Assembly: GCF_002007115.1 (NCBI RefSeq)
Contig: NZ_MVAD01000001.1
Location: 2,604,001-2,668,000, forward strand
Reading direction: 5' to 3'
Length of the DNA: 64,000 bases
DNA from: Massilia sp. KIM
Lineage (GTDB): Bacteria; Pseudomonadota; Gammaproteobacteria; Burkholderiales; Burkholderiaceae_D
In this document: positions 42,039 through 51,440 of the stretch, piece by piece
Layout: each line of letters begins with the position of its first letter
Position numbering within the stretch: position 1 is the stretch's first letter
Notes under the pieces: model-generated
The model's input: the letters and a program-made list of their open reading frames with translations, nothing else
What the model was told of the DNA's origin: nothing
The model's database searches: none
Made by a program: the position numbers and the translations under genes

Positions 42039-42162
42039 GTCGTAGGGGCGGAAAGGGGCAGCGTTCTGTATAAAGGAACGATTATAGCGTAGCTGCTTGT
42101 TGGAATAGCAGTCTGGTGGAGAATGCGTTGGGGGGATGCTTGCGGGGGCGACTACGGTAGGG

Positions 42163-42283
42163 AACTTGGGTTCCGGCCTGCGCCGGAACGACGGGTTGTT
42201 GTTGTCAGCTATTCATGCTGTGGCGCCGCCTTCGTAGTCCGCGGCCAGAGCACGTCGTTCCGGCGCAGGCCGGAACCCAAGTT
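42163..42283. repeat. Paired palindromic repeat, locus 5
   Basis: Inverted copies of the dispersed unit at 42163-42193 and 42252-42283, sharing the core TTCCGGCCTGCGCCGGAA. They lie between alaS (start) and the end of the flagellinolysin gene. Confidence 0.75.
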
Positions 42284-42336
42284 TGCATGAGCAGCGCCAA
42301 CCCCACCCAGTGCCGCAGCGCGTGAAGAGCGCGCCC

Positions 42337-43998
42337 TCAGCGCAACAAGGACAACACCGCCCGCGGCTGGCTGTTCGCCTGCGCCAGCATCGCCGACGCC
42401 GCCTGCTGTAGGATCTGCGCCCGGGTCAGGCCGGCCGTCACGCTGGCGTAGTCGGTGTTGGCGATCCGGTCCTGGGCCGCGGCCAGGTTCACCGAATCGC
42501 GCTGCAGGCCGTTGGCCATCATGTCGATCCGGTTGCTGTAGGCCCCCACCGCCACCCGCTGCTGGTTGACGAAGGCGAGCGCCTCGTCGATGTGCAGCAG
42601 GGCCACCGCCGGATCCTGCATGTTCAGGTCGGCCAGCCCCAGCGCCGCCGCGCTCATGCCGGCGAAATGCAGGTCGATCGTGTCCCCGGCGCGCTCGCCC
42701 ACCTGGATCTGCACCCGCCGCATGGCCGTGCTGCCGCCCTGCTCCGGATAGATGACCTGGAAGCCCGCCAGTCCGTCCTCGGCGTTGTTGGTCCCGTCGT
42801 CCGCCACCACCGCGCGCGCATTGCGCGCCGGCCCGCCGTCGGCGTCCAGGCCGCCGATCGCGCCGGTGTCGGCGTTGGTCAGGTTCATCTTGGTGGTGAT
42901 GAAGTTGGCGCCGTTCGTCCCGAACTCGGTCATGAAGGCGCCGGCGTCGGCCCACACGCCGTTGCTGACCGTGTTCAGGGCCTGGTTCAGGTTGGCCGAC
43001 TGGTTCTGGTTCAGGAACTGCATCACGCCCTTGATCCCGCCGTCCACGCCCATCTCCTTCAGGCGAGAGTGCAGGTAGCGTGCGGCCGCGTAGGAGCCTT
43101 CGTAGCTGAAGGTGCCTCCCGCGGTGGCCGCCACCAGCGCCGCCGCGCCGCCGCCCACGGCCCCGGCCAGGCGCTCGTCGGCGCCCTGGATCAGCTCGGC
43201 CGTGCCTTCGATGAACCATTGCGGCAGGCTCTGGAAGTTCATGGTGCGCGACATGATGGCGTGCGCCATCTCGTGGGCGATGATGCGGTCGCTGTACAGC
43301 GGCGCGCTGCCGCCGTCCTGGGTGGCGCCGGTGCCGAAGTCCGCCATGTCGATGTTCAGGTGGATGTTGGTGAACTTGCCGCCGGAATAGACGCCCGAGA
43401 CCGAGGCCAGGTTGTTGAAGGCGCCGTCGGTGCCCTCGAGGTTGACGGTCATGGTGGCGCCGTCGGCCTCCAGGCCGTAATACTTCTTGACCATGTCCTC
43501 GGCCGCCGCCAGCCAGCCTGTCTTGAGGCCGTCCAGCACCTTGCGCTTGCGCTCGTCGCCGCCGATGCTGCCCGCCTCCTGCGAGAACACGGCCTGGCCG
43601 TTGAAACTGGTCTGCTGGCCGATCTGGGTGATGTTGCCGAGCAGTTCACGGGTCTCTTCCTGCAGGGCGGCGCGGTCGCCTTCCGAATAGCTGCCGTTGC
43701 CGGCCGCCACCGCCAGCGAGCGCAGGCGCTGCAGGGTGTCGCCGATGCTCGCCATCGCGCCGTCCGCGACCTGCAGCATGGAGCCGGCGTCGCTGATGTT
43801 GCGCAGCGCCTGGCTGGCGCCGTTCAGGCCCGCCGTCATGCGCGTGGAAATCGCCAACCCTGCCGCATCGTCCGCCGCGCCGCCGATGCGCATGCCGGTG
43901 GCCAGCGCGCCCAGCAGCCTGGCCCGCGATTCCTCGTGGGTCTGCAGATTGCGCTGGGCGAAGCTCGCCAGCGTATTGTTGAGAATCGACAGTGACAT
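42337..43998 (-). CDS. Flagellinolysin: flagellin with an internal zinc metallopeptidase domain
   Basis: A 553-residue flagellin. Residues 1-140 are the flagellin D0/D1 N-terminus (MSLSILNNTLASFAQRNLQT, then GAADDAAGLAISTRMTAGLN and the long helices), residues about 465-553 the C-terminal D0/D1 (AYSNRIDMMANGLQRDSVNL, ANTDYASVTAGLTRAQILQQ, ASAMLAQANSQPRAVLSLL). In place of the variable D2/D3 region is a gluzincin protease (about 165-385) with the zinc motif HEMAH (242-246) and a downstream glutamate in WFIEGTAEL (Glu264 or Glu268). This is the flagellinolysin architecture, in which the filament surface carries protease activity. The metal-binding residues are all present. No other flagellar gene is nearby. 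ATG 43998 fits the flagellin N-terminus. A sigma-28-like promoter precedes it. Confidence 0.9.
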   Translation of the reverse strand: MSLSILNNTLASFAQRNLQTHEESRARLLGALATGMRIGGAADDAAGLAISTRMTAGLNGASQALRNISDAGSMLQVADGAMASIGDTLQRLRSLAVAAGNGSYSEGDRAALQEETRELLGNITQIGQQTSFNGQAVFSQEAGSIGGDERKRKVLDGLKTGWLAAAEDMVKKYYGLEADGATMTVNLEGTDGAFNNLASVSGVYSGGKFTNIHLNIDMADFGTGATQDGGSAPLYSDRIIAHEMAHAIMSRTMNFQSLPQWFIEGTAELIQGADERLAGAVGGGAAALVAATAGGTFSYEGSYAAARYLHSRLKEMGVDGGIKGVMQFLNQNQSANLNQALNTVSNGVWADAGAFMTEFGTNGANFITTKMNLTNADTGAIGGLDADGGPARNARAVVADDGTNNAEDGLAGFQVIYPEQGGSTAMRRVQIQVGERAGDTIDLHFAGMSAAALGLADLNMQDPAVALLHIDEALAFVNQQRVAVGAYSNRIDMMANGLQRDSVNLAAAQDRIANTDYASVTAGLTRAQILQQAASAMLAQANSQPRAVLSLLR

Positions 43999-44030
43999 TG
44001 CTTGCCGGGTTGACAGACGGTTATCTGTCT

Positions 44031-44057
44031 TTATCGACAAGCCGGAAAAATACTTGA
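44031..44057 (-). promoter_or_regulatory. Sigma-28 (FliA)-type promoter for the flagellinolysin gene
   Basis: On the minus strand TCAAGTAT (44057-44050), an 11-base spacer and GTCGATAA (44038-44031) match TAAAGTTT-N11-GCCGATAA at 6/8 and 7/8. The -10 box ends 32 bases before the ATG. The 5' leader has a small hairpin (GACAGA/TCTGTC, 44012-44029). Confidence 0.75.
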
Positions 44058-44091
44058 GCCAATTTGGAAACTTTTTGTCGGGCGCCGCCGC

Positions 44092-44850
44092 TTACCTGAA
44101 ATCGGGGCCGATCAGGTCGATCCGGTCGGTGCAGAAGGCGTCCACGCCCCAGTCCAGCAGTTCGCGGGCGCGCGCCGGGTCGTTGACGGTGTAGCAGAAC
44201 AGGCCGAAGCCGGCGGCCTTGACCGCCCGCGCCAGCTCGAGCGTCAGGTGGCGGTGGCTGGTGTGCACCGCCACCGCCTCGACCGCGCAGGCGCGCCGTT
44301 CCCAGTCCGGGGCCAGGCGCTCGAACAGGCAGGCGCGCGCCACGCCAGGCGCCGCCTCCATCGCCGCCTCCAGCGCCTCCTGGCTGAAGGAGGACAGCAG
44401 CGGCGCGCGCCGGCGCGCCTCCAGGTCCCCGGCCAGCTCCGCGGCGAACATGGCGGCCACGGTGCGCGCCACGGTCGCGCCGGTGGCGCGCTCGAAACCG
44501 GGCGCAGGCTTGATCTCGACGTTCATCCATACGCCCTGCGCCTTGCACATGCCCGCGAACTCGACGAACAGCGGCACCGTTTCGTCACGGTGGGCGGCCG
44601 CGAACCAGCTGCCGGCATCCATCGCCGCCAGCTCGTCCGCATCGTAGTCGGACACCTGGCCGCTGCCCTTGACCGTGCGCCCCAGCACCGGGTCGTGCAT
44701 CACCACCGGCACCCCGTCGCGCGCCAGCATCACATCGAATTCGATGGCCCGGAAGCCCGCTTCCATGCCGCGCCGCAGGCCGGCATAGGTGTTCTCGGGC
44801 GCCAGCGTGCCGCCGCCGCGGTGCGCCAGGATGCGCGGATAAGGCCACAT
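44092..44850 (-). CDS. ugpQ: Glycerophosphodiester phosphodiesterase
   Basis: A 252-residue GDPD barrel without a signal peptide: ILAHRGGGTLAPENTYAGLR, AIEFDVMLARDGVPVVMHDP with the metal-binding Glu/Asp and catalytic His, LGRTVKGSGQVSDYDADELA and WMNVEIKPAPG. It hydrolyses deacylated phospholipids to glycerol-3-phosphate in the cytosol, as UgpQ does. ATG 44850 is chosen for its AAGGAG site; an in-frame ATG slightly upstream has none. It follows the DUF1294 gene by 11 bases. Confidence 0.92.
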   Translation of the reverse strand: MWPYPRILAHRGGGTLAPENTYAGLRRGMEAGFRAIEFDVMLARDGVPVVMHDPVLGRTVKGSGQVSDYDADELAAMDAGSWFAAAHRDETVPLFVEFAGMCKAQGVWMNVEIKPAPGFERATGATVARTVAAMFAAELAGDLEARRRAPLLSSFSQEALEAAMEAAPGVARACLFERLAPDWERRACAVEAVAVHTSHRHLTLELARAVKAAGFGLFCYTVNDPARARELLDWGVDAFCTDRIDLIGPDFR

Positions 44851-44861
44851 GGACGACTCCT

Positions 44862-45218
44862 TCATGCGCTATGCCCCAGGCCGTGGCGCTGCGCCAGCCA
44901 GGCGAACAGGGTGATGTTCAGGGCCACCGTCAGGTGGAACTTCCAGCGAAAGGATTGCTTGGCGCTTTTGTGGCGCAGCCATTGTTGGGCCAACAGTCCG
45001 CCCGGCCAGCCTCCGACCAGGCCCAGCAGCAACAAGGTGGTTTCCGGGGTGCGCCAGGTCTTGGCCCGGGCCGCCGACTTGTCGAGGGCGTAGAACACGA
45101 AACAGGTCAGGCTGGTGACCAGATAGGCGGCGCCGACCAGCAGCGGCAAGTCCCAGGCCAGGGTGGCGTACAGGTAGAGGCCGGAGAACAGGATCAGGGG
45201 CAGATAAGGCATGGCCAC
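44862..45218 (-). CDS. DUF1294 small membrane protein
   Basis: A 118-residue protein with three hydrophobic segments (PYLPLILFSGLYLYATLAW, LLVGAAYLVTSLTCFVFYAL, TVALNITLFAWLAQ) and the DUF1294 signature YALDKSAARAKTWRTPETTL through GGWPGGLLAQQWLRHKSAKQ, SFRWKF. Function unknown; often fused to cold-shock domains in other bacteria, but not here. Likely co-transcribed with ugpQ. Confidence 0.88.
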   Translation of the reverse strand: MAMPYLPLILFSGLYLYATLAWDLPLLVGAAYLVTSLTCFVFYALDKSAARAKTWRTPETTLLLLGLVGGWPGGLLAQQWLRHKSAKQSFRWKFHLTVALNITLFAWLAQRHGLGHSA

Positions 45219-45359
45219 AGCTTACGGTCCCATCTTGGGAATGTCCATATGGCAAAAAAGACAGCGTTTTCCGGCTTCACCGTTCGATAACGAACAGAGA
45301 AAAGCATGTCAAAACACCTACCCTCGACCTTCACCCTTGGAACAGGCAGGAGAAACCTC

Positions 45360-45872
45360 ATGGCTTTTGATCTAGGAAACCTGTTGAACCAGTACCTCGG
45401 CGGCGCCCAGAATCCCCAGAGCGCGGCCGACGATTTCGAGCGCGTGGCCCAGAATGCGCCGCGCGAAACCCTGGCCCAGGGCGTGGCCGGCGCGCTGCGC
45501 TCCGACCAGACCCCGCCCTTCCCCCAGATGGTGAGCCAGCTCTTCGGCCAAAGCAACCCGAACCAGCGCGCCGGCATGCTGAACCAGCTGCTGACCACCC
45601 TCGGCCCGGCCGTGCTGGCCCAGCTCGGCAACGGCGGCCTCGGCAAGATCTTCGGCGGCGCCGCGCCCACCCAGGTGACGCCCGAGCAGGCTGCGCAGGT
45701 GACGCCGGAACAGGTGCGCGAACTGGCCGAGAAGGCCGAGCAGCAGAATCCCAGCATCATCGACCGCATGGGCGACTTCTACGCCGAGAACCCGACCCTG
45801 GTCAAGGCCATCGGCGGCGCCGCGCTGGCGATCGCGCTCGGCCACATGGCGCAGGGCATGCGTCGCCAGTAA
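45360..45872 (+). CDS. Conserved hypothetical helical protein
   Basis: A 170-residue protein, largely helical: MAFDLGNLLNQYLGGAQNPQ, SAADDFERVAQNAPRETLAQ, then a Gln/Pro/Thr linker with TPEQAAQVTPEQ direct repeat, and a hydrophobic C-terminal segment LVKAIGGAALAIALGHMAQG. The start at 45360 has GGAGAAA nearby. No family is named. It lies 29 bases before the DUF3597 gene and should be co-transcribed. Confidence 0.6.
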   Translation: MAFDLGNLLNQYLGGAQNPQSAADDFERVAQNAPRETLAQGVAGALRSDQTPPFPQMVSQLFGQSNPNQRAGMLNQLLTTLGPAVLAQLGNGGLGKIFGGAAPTQVTPEQAAQVTPEQVRELAEKAEQQNPSIIDRMGDFYAENPTLVKAIGGAALAIALGHMAQGMRRQ

Positions 45873-45901
45873 GTAGTCACCAACAACACAGCGAGGACAT
45901 C

Positions 45902-46342
45902 ATGGGTATTCTGAGCAATATCTTCCACAAGATCTTCCCGGGCTCCGCCCCGAAACCGGCGCCGGCGCAAGCCCAGGCCCCGGCCCAGGCGCCCAAGCCC
46001 CAGGCCGCCCCGGCCCAGCCCCAGGCGCAGCCTCAGGCCCAGCCGCAAGCCCAAGCCGCCCCCGCAGCCGCCGCGCCGATGCAGCAGGTCGACGTGGAGC
46101 AGATCCTCAACGACATGCAGAAGCAGTCGGGCCAGCAGCTCAACTGGCGCACCTCGATCGTCGACCTGCTCAAGCTGCTCGGCCTGGACAGCAGCCTGGC
46201 GGCGCGCAAGGAACTGGCCGCCGAACTGCACTACACCGGCGACACCGGCGACTCGGCCACCATGAACATCTGGCTGCATCGCCAGGTCATGAACAAGCTG
46301 GCGGCCAATGGCGGAAAGGTGCCGGCCGACCTGCGCGACTGA
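45902..46342 (+). CDS. DUF3597 family protein
   Basis: A 146-residue protein. MGILSNIFHKIFPG is the family N-terminus; a Pro/Ala/Gln-rich linker (about 18-60) leads to a conserved helical domain with QVDVEQILNDMQKQSGQQLN, WRTSIVDLLKLLGLDSSLAA, RKELAAELHYTGD. The fold recalls LysM-neighbour domains of unknown function. It is convergent with the next gene, whose stop codon is 2 bases away. Confidence 0.85.
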   Translation: MGILSNIFHKIFPGSAPKPAPAQAQAPAQAPKPQAAPAQPQAQPQAQPQAQAAPAAAAPMQQVDVEQILNDMQKQSGQQLNWRTSIVDLLKLLGLDSSLAARKELAAELHYTGDTGDSATMNIWLHRQVMNKLAANGGKVPADLRD

Positions 46343-46344
46343 TG

Positions 46345-47394
46345 TCAGTCCGCCAGCGTGGTGTTGGCCGGCGTCCCGCAGGAAAAGCAGAAGCGGGCGA
46401 AGGCGCTCTTGCGCGTGTTGCAGGTGCCGCAACGGTCGAACAGGCCGATGCCGCAGTGCGGGCAGAAGTCCAGGCTGCCGTCCTTCAGGTCCACCGGCCG
46501 CTCGCAGCCGGGGCAGACGCTCTTGCCCAGCCGGGCCTGGGCCAGGTCGTAGCGCATGGTCTGGCGCCGCTCCTGGTCAGGCAGGGCCTCGGCCGCCTTC
46601 TGGCGCGCCAGGTAGGCCTGCAGCCACTTGATGGCGTAGCGGCCGACCACGAAGGTGAGCAGGATGCCGACCAGGTAGCGCACGTAGCCGCCATAGCTGG
46701 GCAGGTAGGGCACCAGCTCGAAGAAGAAGGTGAACAGGGCGAACAGGATGAAGCCCCAGGCGAAGGGCCAGTCCGGGCTCTTGCGCTTGTGCTTGAACAG
46801 CCAGCCCGCGACCAGCAGCAGCGGCAGGGTCACCGCCAGGCGGTACAGGAAGACCCGCAATTCCTTGGCGCGCTCGGCCTCGGCATAGGCCTTCTGGGCC
46901 GGTCCCTCGAGGCGGAACAGGCGGTCGTGGGCGCGCCCGGCGGCCTGGGTGGCGTCCAGCATGGCCTGCTGCTCGGCCTCGACCGCGCCCAGGGCCTTGC
47001 GCTCGGCGGCTTCGAGTTCGTCGAGTGCGCGGGTGCGGGCGATGAGTTCGGGGTCCTGCTCGGGACGCGCGGTGGCGCTGCGGGTGGCAAGCCAGTTGTC
47101 GAAGGTGGCGCGCGCCGAGCGGGTGTTCGACTGGGCCACGCCGTGCTTCTGGGTGGCCTGCTCGAGCCGTTCGCGCGCGCTCTCCTGCCTGGCCGTGGCC
47201 CCCTCCAGCTCGGCCTTGGCGGCCTTGAGCTGAGCCGGATCCATGAACTGCTCGACCGTGAGCGGCTCCTCGACATCCCAGAGGTTCTGCACGACCAGGC
47301 TGCCCAGGCCGATCAGGAAGCCGGCGAAGACGATCGCCACCAGCCACAGCGCGCGCTGCAGCCATTTTTCGGTCAGGCGCAAGCCTTTGTTCAT
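46345..47394 (-). CDS. Membrane protein with coiled coil and C-terminal zinc ribbons
   Basis: A 349-residue protein. One membrane helix near residue 15-35 (ALWLVAIVFAGFLIGLGSLV), a charged coiled-coil stretch to about 180, three helices between about 182 and 260 (LAVTLPLLLVAGWLF, FILFALFTFFFELVPYLPSY, YVRYLVGILLTFVVGRYAI), then a cytosolic tail with zinc-ribbon cysteines: CPGCERP, CPHCGIG, CGTCNTR and CFSCG. No family name could be given. It is monocistronic; role unknown. Confidence 0.65.
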   Translation of the reverse strand: MNKGLRLTEKWLQRALWLVAIVFAGFLIGLGSLVVQNLWDVEEPLTVEQFMDPAQLKAAKAELEGATARQESARERLEQATQKHGVAQSNTRSARATFDNWLATRSATARPEQDPELIARTRALDELEAAERKALGAVEAEQQAMLDATQAAGRAHDRLFRLEGPAQKAYAEAERAKELRVFLYRLAVTLPLLLVAGWLFKHKRKSPDWPFAWGFILFALFTFFFELVPYLPSYGGYVRYLVGILLTFVVGRYAIKWLQAYLARQKAAEALPDQERRQTMRYDLAQARLGKSVCPGCERPVDLKDGSLDFCPHCGIGLFDRCGTCNTRKSAFARFCFSCGTPANTTLAD

Positions 47395-47520
47395 GAGCAG
47401 GGTCCTCCAATCAAATTGAAGGCCCTACTTTGCCATGGGAAACGACCCCGGGCCAGCGGCTGGCGCAAAAGACAGCGCCGGCGCTACCTTGGGTATCGCC
47501 GGGCGCTACCCTGCCCCCGC

Positions 47521-48549
<1,029 letters not shown>

Positions 48550-48589
48550 CGAGTTTTCCTGTTCTTGCCCCGATCGTCCAGCGCCAACG

Positions 48590-48669
48590 AAAAAACGCCA
48601 CCCGAATCGAGGCGGCGTCGTTTGAAATGCACATCATTTCCCGTGGCCGCGCGCTATGAGCGGCGCCAC
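48590..48669 (-). promoter_or_regulatory. Attenuator-type leader of trpS
   Basis: In transcript order: a 1:2 hairpin at 48669-48645 begins within the tandem Trp codons (GTG-gc-GCCGC, loop TCATAGC, GCGGC-CAC); an intrinsic terminator at 48620-48595 (ACGCCGCC, 8-base loop, GGTGGCGT, one G.U pair) is followed by T6 (48595-48590). The GCGGC of the first hairpin can instead pair with GCCGC in the terminator 5' arm, giving an antiterminator. The order leader peptide, 1:2, 2:3, 3:4 matches amino-acid attenuators. The pairing was done by eye. Confidence 0.65.
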
Positions 48670-48707
48670 CAGGTCGTCAAATGGAGATGTGCTTTCGGAA
48701 AGTTCAT
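48654..48707 (-). CDS. Putative trpS leader peptide with tandem Trp codons
   Basis: A 17-codon frame, MNFPKAHLHLTTWWRRS, followed by TAG. The two adjacent TGG codons sit four codons before the stop and directly at the base of the first hairpin, as in trp leader peptides. An alternative ATG 9 bases upstream adds MRS. Neither ATG has a strong ribosome site. The adjacent Trp codons, very rare by chance, and the terminator are the evidence. Confidence 0.6.
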   Translation of the reverse strand: MNFPKAHLHLTTWWRRS

Positions 48708-48835
48708 GGACCGCATGGTTGCAGGTTGGCGCGTCGCTGTCAACCGCAACCCGCGCCGTGACACGGCAGGCAAGGCTTCCCCTTCTCTTCTTTTTTCACA
48801 TGGGCGCCTCGCTGGGACCACTTTGTTGTAAAACT

Positions 48836-48841
48836 TATAAT
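48836..48841 (+). promoter_or_regulatory. Candidate -10 box for the GH1-RmlD gene
   Basis: A perfect TATAAT in an AT-rich stretch (48820-48850), 15 bases before the ATG. The -35 region at 17 bases (TGGGAC) is weak. In the remaining 48708-48835 the divergent trpS promoter must lie, but only a weak TTGACA (48743-48738) with a poor -10 was seen. Confidence 0.4.
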
Positions 48842-48855
48842 AATTGGTGAATGTT

Positions 48856-51180
48856 ATGGATTCAAACAAGCGCACGAACAACCCGATCCCTCCGCTGGAA
48901 CTCTGGGGCGGCCTCGAATGCACGGTCAATCGCGTCCGCGACGAATATTTCAGCCAGCTCGACCGTAATGGCCATGCGGCGCGCGCCTGCGACATCGCAC
49001 GCTTCGCCTCGCTCGGCATCCGCGCGATCCGCTATCCGGTGCTGTGGGAGCGCACTGCGCCGAACGGCCTGGACAGCGCCGACTGGAGCTGGCCGGACGA
49101 GCGCCTGCCCGCCCTGCGCGAGGCCGGCATCACGCCGATCGCCGGCCTGATCCACCACGGCAGCGGCCCCGAGCACACCAGCCTGGTCGATCCGGGCTTC
49201 GCCGAGCAGCTGGCCGAGTACGCGGGCGCGGTGGCGGCGCGCTATCCCTGGCTGGAGTACTACACCCCGGTCAACGAACCCTGCACCACCGCCCGCTTCG
49301 CCGGCCTGTACGGCGTGTGGTACCCGCATGGACGCGACGACCGCACTTTCGTGCAGGCCCTGCTGAACCAGTGCCGCGCCGTGGTGCTGGCCATGCGCGC
49401 CATCCGCAAGGTGAATCCGAACGCCAAGCTGGTCCAGACGGACGACCTGGGCAAGACCTACGGCACGCCCGAGATGGCACAGGTGGCCGACTTCTACAAC
49501 GAGCGCCGCTGGCTGGCCTGGGACCTGCTGTGCGGCATGGTCGGCCCCGAACACCCGCTGTGGAACTACCTGCGCAAGACCGGCATCCCGGCCGAGGAAT
49601 TCCTCTGGTTCCGCGACAACACCTGCCCGCCCGACATCATCGGCGTCAACTACTACGTCACCTCCGAGCGCTGGCTGGACCACCGTCCCGAGCGCTTTCC
49701 TGAGCACCACCGCGGCGTGGCCGACGGCATCCCCTGCGCCGACATCGAGGCCTCGCGCGTGCTGGCCACGCCGACCCCGGGCATCGCTCCGCTGCTGTCC
49801 GAGATCTGGGACCGCTACCGCATTCCGCTGGCCGTGACCGAAGCCCACATCGACGCCAACCGCGAAGACCAGCTGCGCTGGCTGCTCGAAATCTGGGAAG
49901 CGGCCCAGCAGTCGCAGCAGAACGGCGTGGACGTGCGCGCCGTGACGGTATGGTCGCTGCTGGGTTCCTTCGACTGGAACAGCCTGGTGACCCAGAACCG
50001 CGGCTACTACGAGCCCGGCCCCTTCGACGTGCGCTCGCCGCTGCCGCGCCCGACCGCGCTGGCGCGCATGATGCAGGAGCTGTCGTCCGGCAAGCCGCTG
50101 TCGCATCCGGTGCTGCGCGGCCAGGGCTGGTGGCGGCGCGCCGGCCGCTTCCTGTGCCACCCGCCGGTGGCCACGCCGGCCGCCCTGACCTCGATCTCGG
50201 CCGACGGCCACCGCCTGGTCGGCACCGGCGCCGCGCCCATCCTGGTGCTGGGCGCCACCGGCACCCTGGGCCGCGCCTTCGCGCGCGTCTGCCAGAAGCG
50301 CAACCTGGCCTTCCGCCTGCTGTCGCGCAAGGAGATGGACATCGCCGACCCCGACTCGGTCGAGCGCGCGCTTGCCGAGCACAAGCCCTGGGCCGTGATC
50401 AACACCTGCGGCTACGTGCGGGTGGACGAGGCCGAGAACGACGTCGAGCGCTGCCTGCGCGAGAACACGGTGGGCCCGGCGATCCTGGCCGCGGCCTGCG
50501 CGCGCCACGGCGTGCACCTGACCACCTTCTCGAGCGACCTGGTGTTCGACGGCGGCCAGGACCGGCCCTATGTCGAATCCGACCCGGTGGCGCCGCTCAA
50601 CGTCTACGGCCGCAGCAAGGCCGAGGCTGAAAGCCGGGTGCTGGACCAGAACCCGGACGCGCTGGTGGTGCGCACCAGCGCCTTCTTCGGGCCCTGGGAC
50701 CAGTACAACTTCGTGACCCTGGCGCTGGGCGCGCTGGAGCGCGGCGAGCCCTTCGTGGCGGCGAGCGACCTGACCATCACCCCGACCTATGTGCCGGACC
50801 TGGTGCATGCCTGCCTCGATCTCGCAATCGACCGTGAAAGCGGCATCTGGCACCTGGCCAACGGCGGCGCCCTGACCTGGGCGGAGCTGGCGCTGCAGGC
50901 GGCCGAACGGGCCGGGGTCGACGCCAGCCGGCTAGAAGCGCGGCCGGGCGCGTCCTGCGGCTTCGCGGCGGCGCGCCCGAGCTACTGCGCGCTGCACAGC
51001 GAGCGCGGGGTGCTGCTGCCCAAGCTGGACGATGCGCTCGGACGCTACCTGGAGCTGCGCGCCGGCGATCCGGCCGAGATGGAGGAGCTGGTGCTGACGG
51101 CCGAGAGCAGGCAGCCGGTGGCGGGCGGGCATCGGCAGCAGGAGGCGACCGAAGTGGGGGTGGTGCAGGCGGGGACCTGA
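48856..51180 (+). CDS. Fusion of a GH1-like glycosidase and an RmlD-like sugar-nucleotide reductase
   Basis: A 774-residue two-domain protein. Residues about 14-415 resemble family 1 glycosidases: IRYPVLWERTAP, YYTPVNEPCTTARFAGLYGV with acid/base Glu141, and LAVTEAHID with nucleophile Glu329. Residues about 460-745 are an RmlD-type extended SDR: PILVLGATGTLGRAFARVCQ (Rossmann loop 466-472), VINTCGYVRVDEAENDVERC, TTFSSDLVFDGG and the catalytic LNVYGRSKAEAE (Tyr584, Lys588). Both active sites appear intact. No signal peptide, so cytosolic. No partner glycosyltransferases are nearby. The pairing suggests modification of a sugar-nucleotide or glycoside for surface polysaccharide, by inference. 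ATG 48856 has GGTGA upstream. Confidence 0.85.
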   Translation: MDSNKRTNNPIPPLELWGGLECTVNRVRDEYFSQLDRNGHAARACDIARFASLGIRAIRYPVLWERTAPNGLDSADWSWPDERLPALREAGITPIAGLIHHGSGPEHTSLVDPGFAEQLAEYAGAVAARYPWLEYYTPVNEPCTTARFAGLYGVWYPHGRDDRTFVQALLNQCRAVVLAMRAIRKVNPNAKLVQTDDLGKTYGTPEMAQVADFYNERRWLAWDLLCGMVGPEHPLWNYLRKTGIPAEEFLWFRDNTCPPDIIGVNYYVTSERWLDHRPERFPEHHRGVADGIPCADIEASRVLATPTPGIAPLLSEIWDRYRIPLAVTEAHIDANREDQLRWLLEIWEAAQQSQQNGVDVRAVTVWSLLGSFDWNSLVTQNRGYYEPGPFDVRSPLPRPTALARMMQELSSGKPLSHPVLRGQGWWRRAGRFLCHPPVATPAALTSISADGHRLVGTGAAPILVLGATGTLGRAFARVCQKRNLAFRLLSRKEMDIADPDSVERALAEHKPWAVINTCGYVRVDEAENDVERCLRENTVGPAILAAACARHGVHLTTFSSDLVFDGGQDRPYVESDPVAPLNVYGRSKAEAESRVLDQNPDALVVRTSAFFGPWDQYNFVTLALGALERGEPFVAASDLTITPTYVPDLVHACLDLAIDRESGIWHLANGGALTWAELALQAAERAGVDASRLEARPGASCGFAAARPSYCALHSERGVLLPKLDDALGRYLELRAGDPAEMEELVLTAESRQPVAGGHRQQEATEVGVVQAGT

Positions 51181-51215
51181 TGCCGCTTGCGGTGCGGGTT
51201 CGTGGCCTGCATGCA

Positions 51216-51331
51216 AACTTGGGTTCCGGCCTTCGCCGGAACGACGTTTATAGGCAGGTGGCCGAAGTGACGGAACTCGATCAGAGACCGACATAATCAA
51301 CGTCGTCCCGGCGCAGGCCGGGACCCAAATT
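51216..51331. repeat. Paired palindromic repeat, locus 6
   Basis: Inverted copies at 51216-51248 and 51300-51331 of the dispersed palindrome, in the gap after the GH1-RmlD gene. The remaining gap bases to 51440 show nothing further. Confidence 0.75.
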
Positions 51332-51440
51332 CCCCGCCGAAGCCACAAATATCCGACTAAACCCCTCCCCTATTAAACCCACAAAAAACCCTCCACGCTA
51401 CAATCCCCCGGCCACCCAATAACACCACAGGCCACCCCAA

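Noticed and set aside
48715..48743. TTGACA as the trpS promoter
   Set aside because: The matching -10 (AACCAT) is poor and the start site would fall at or inside the leader-peptide start codon. The real promoter is probably further upstream.
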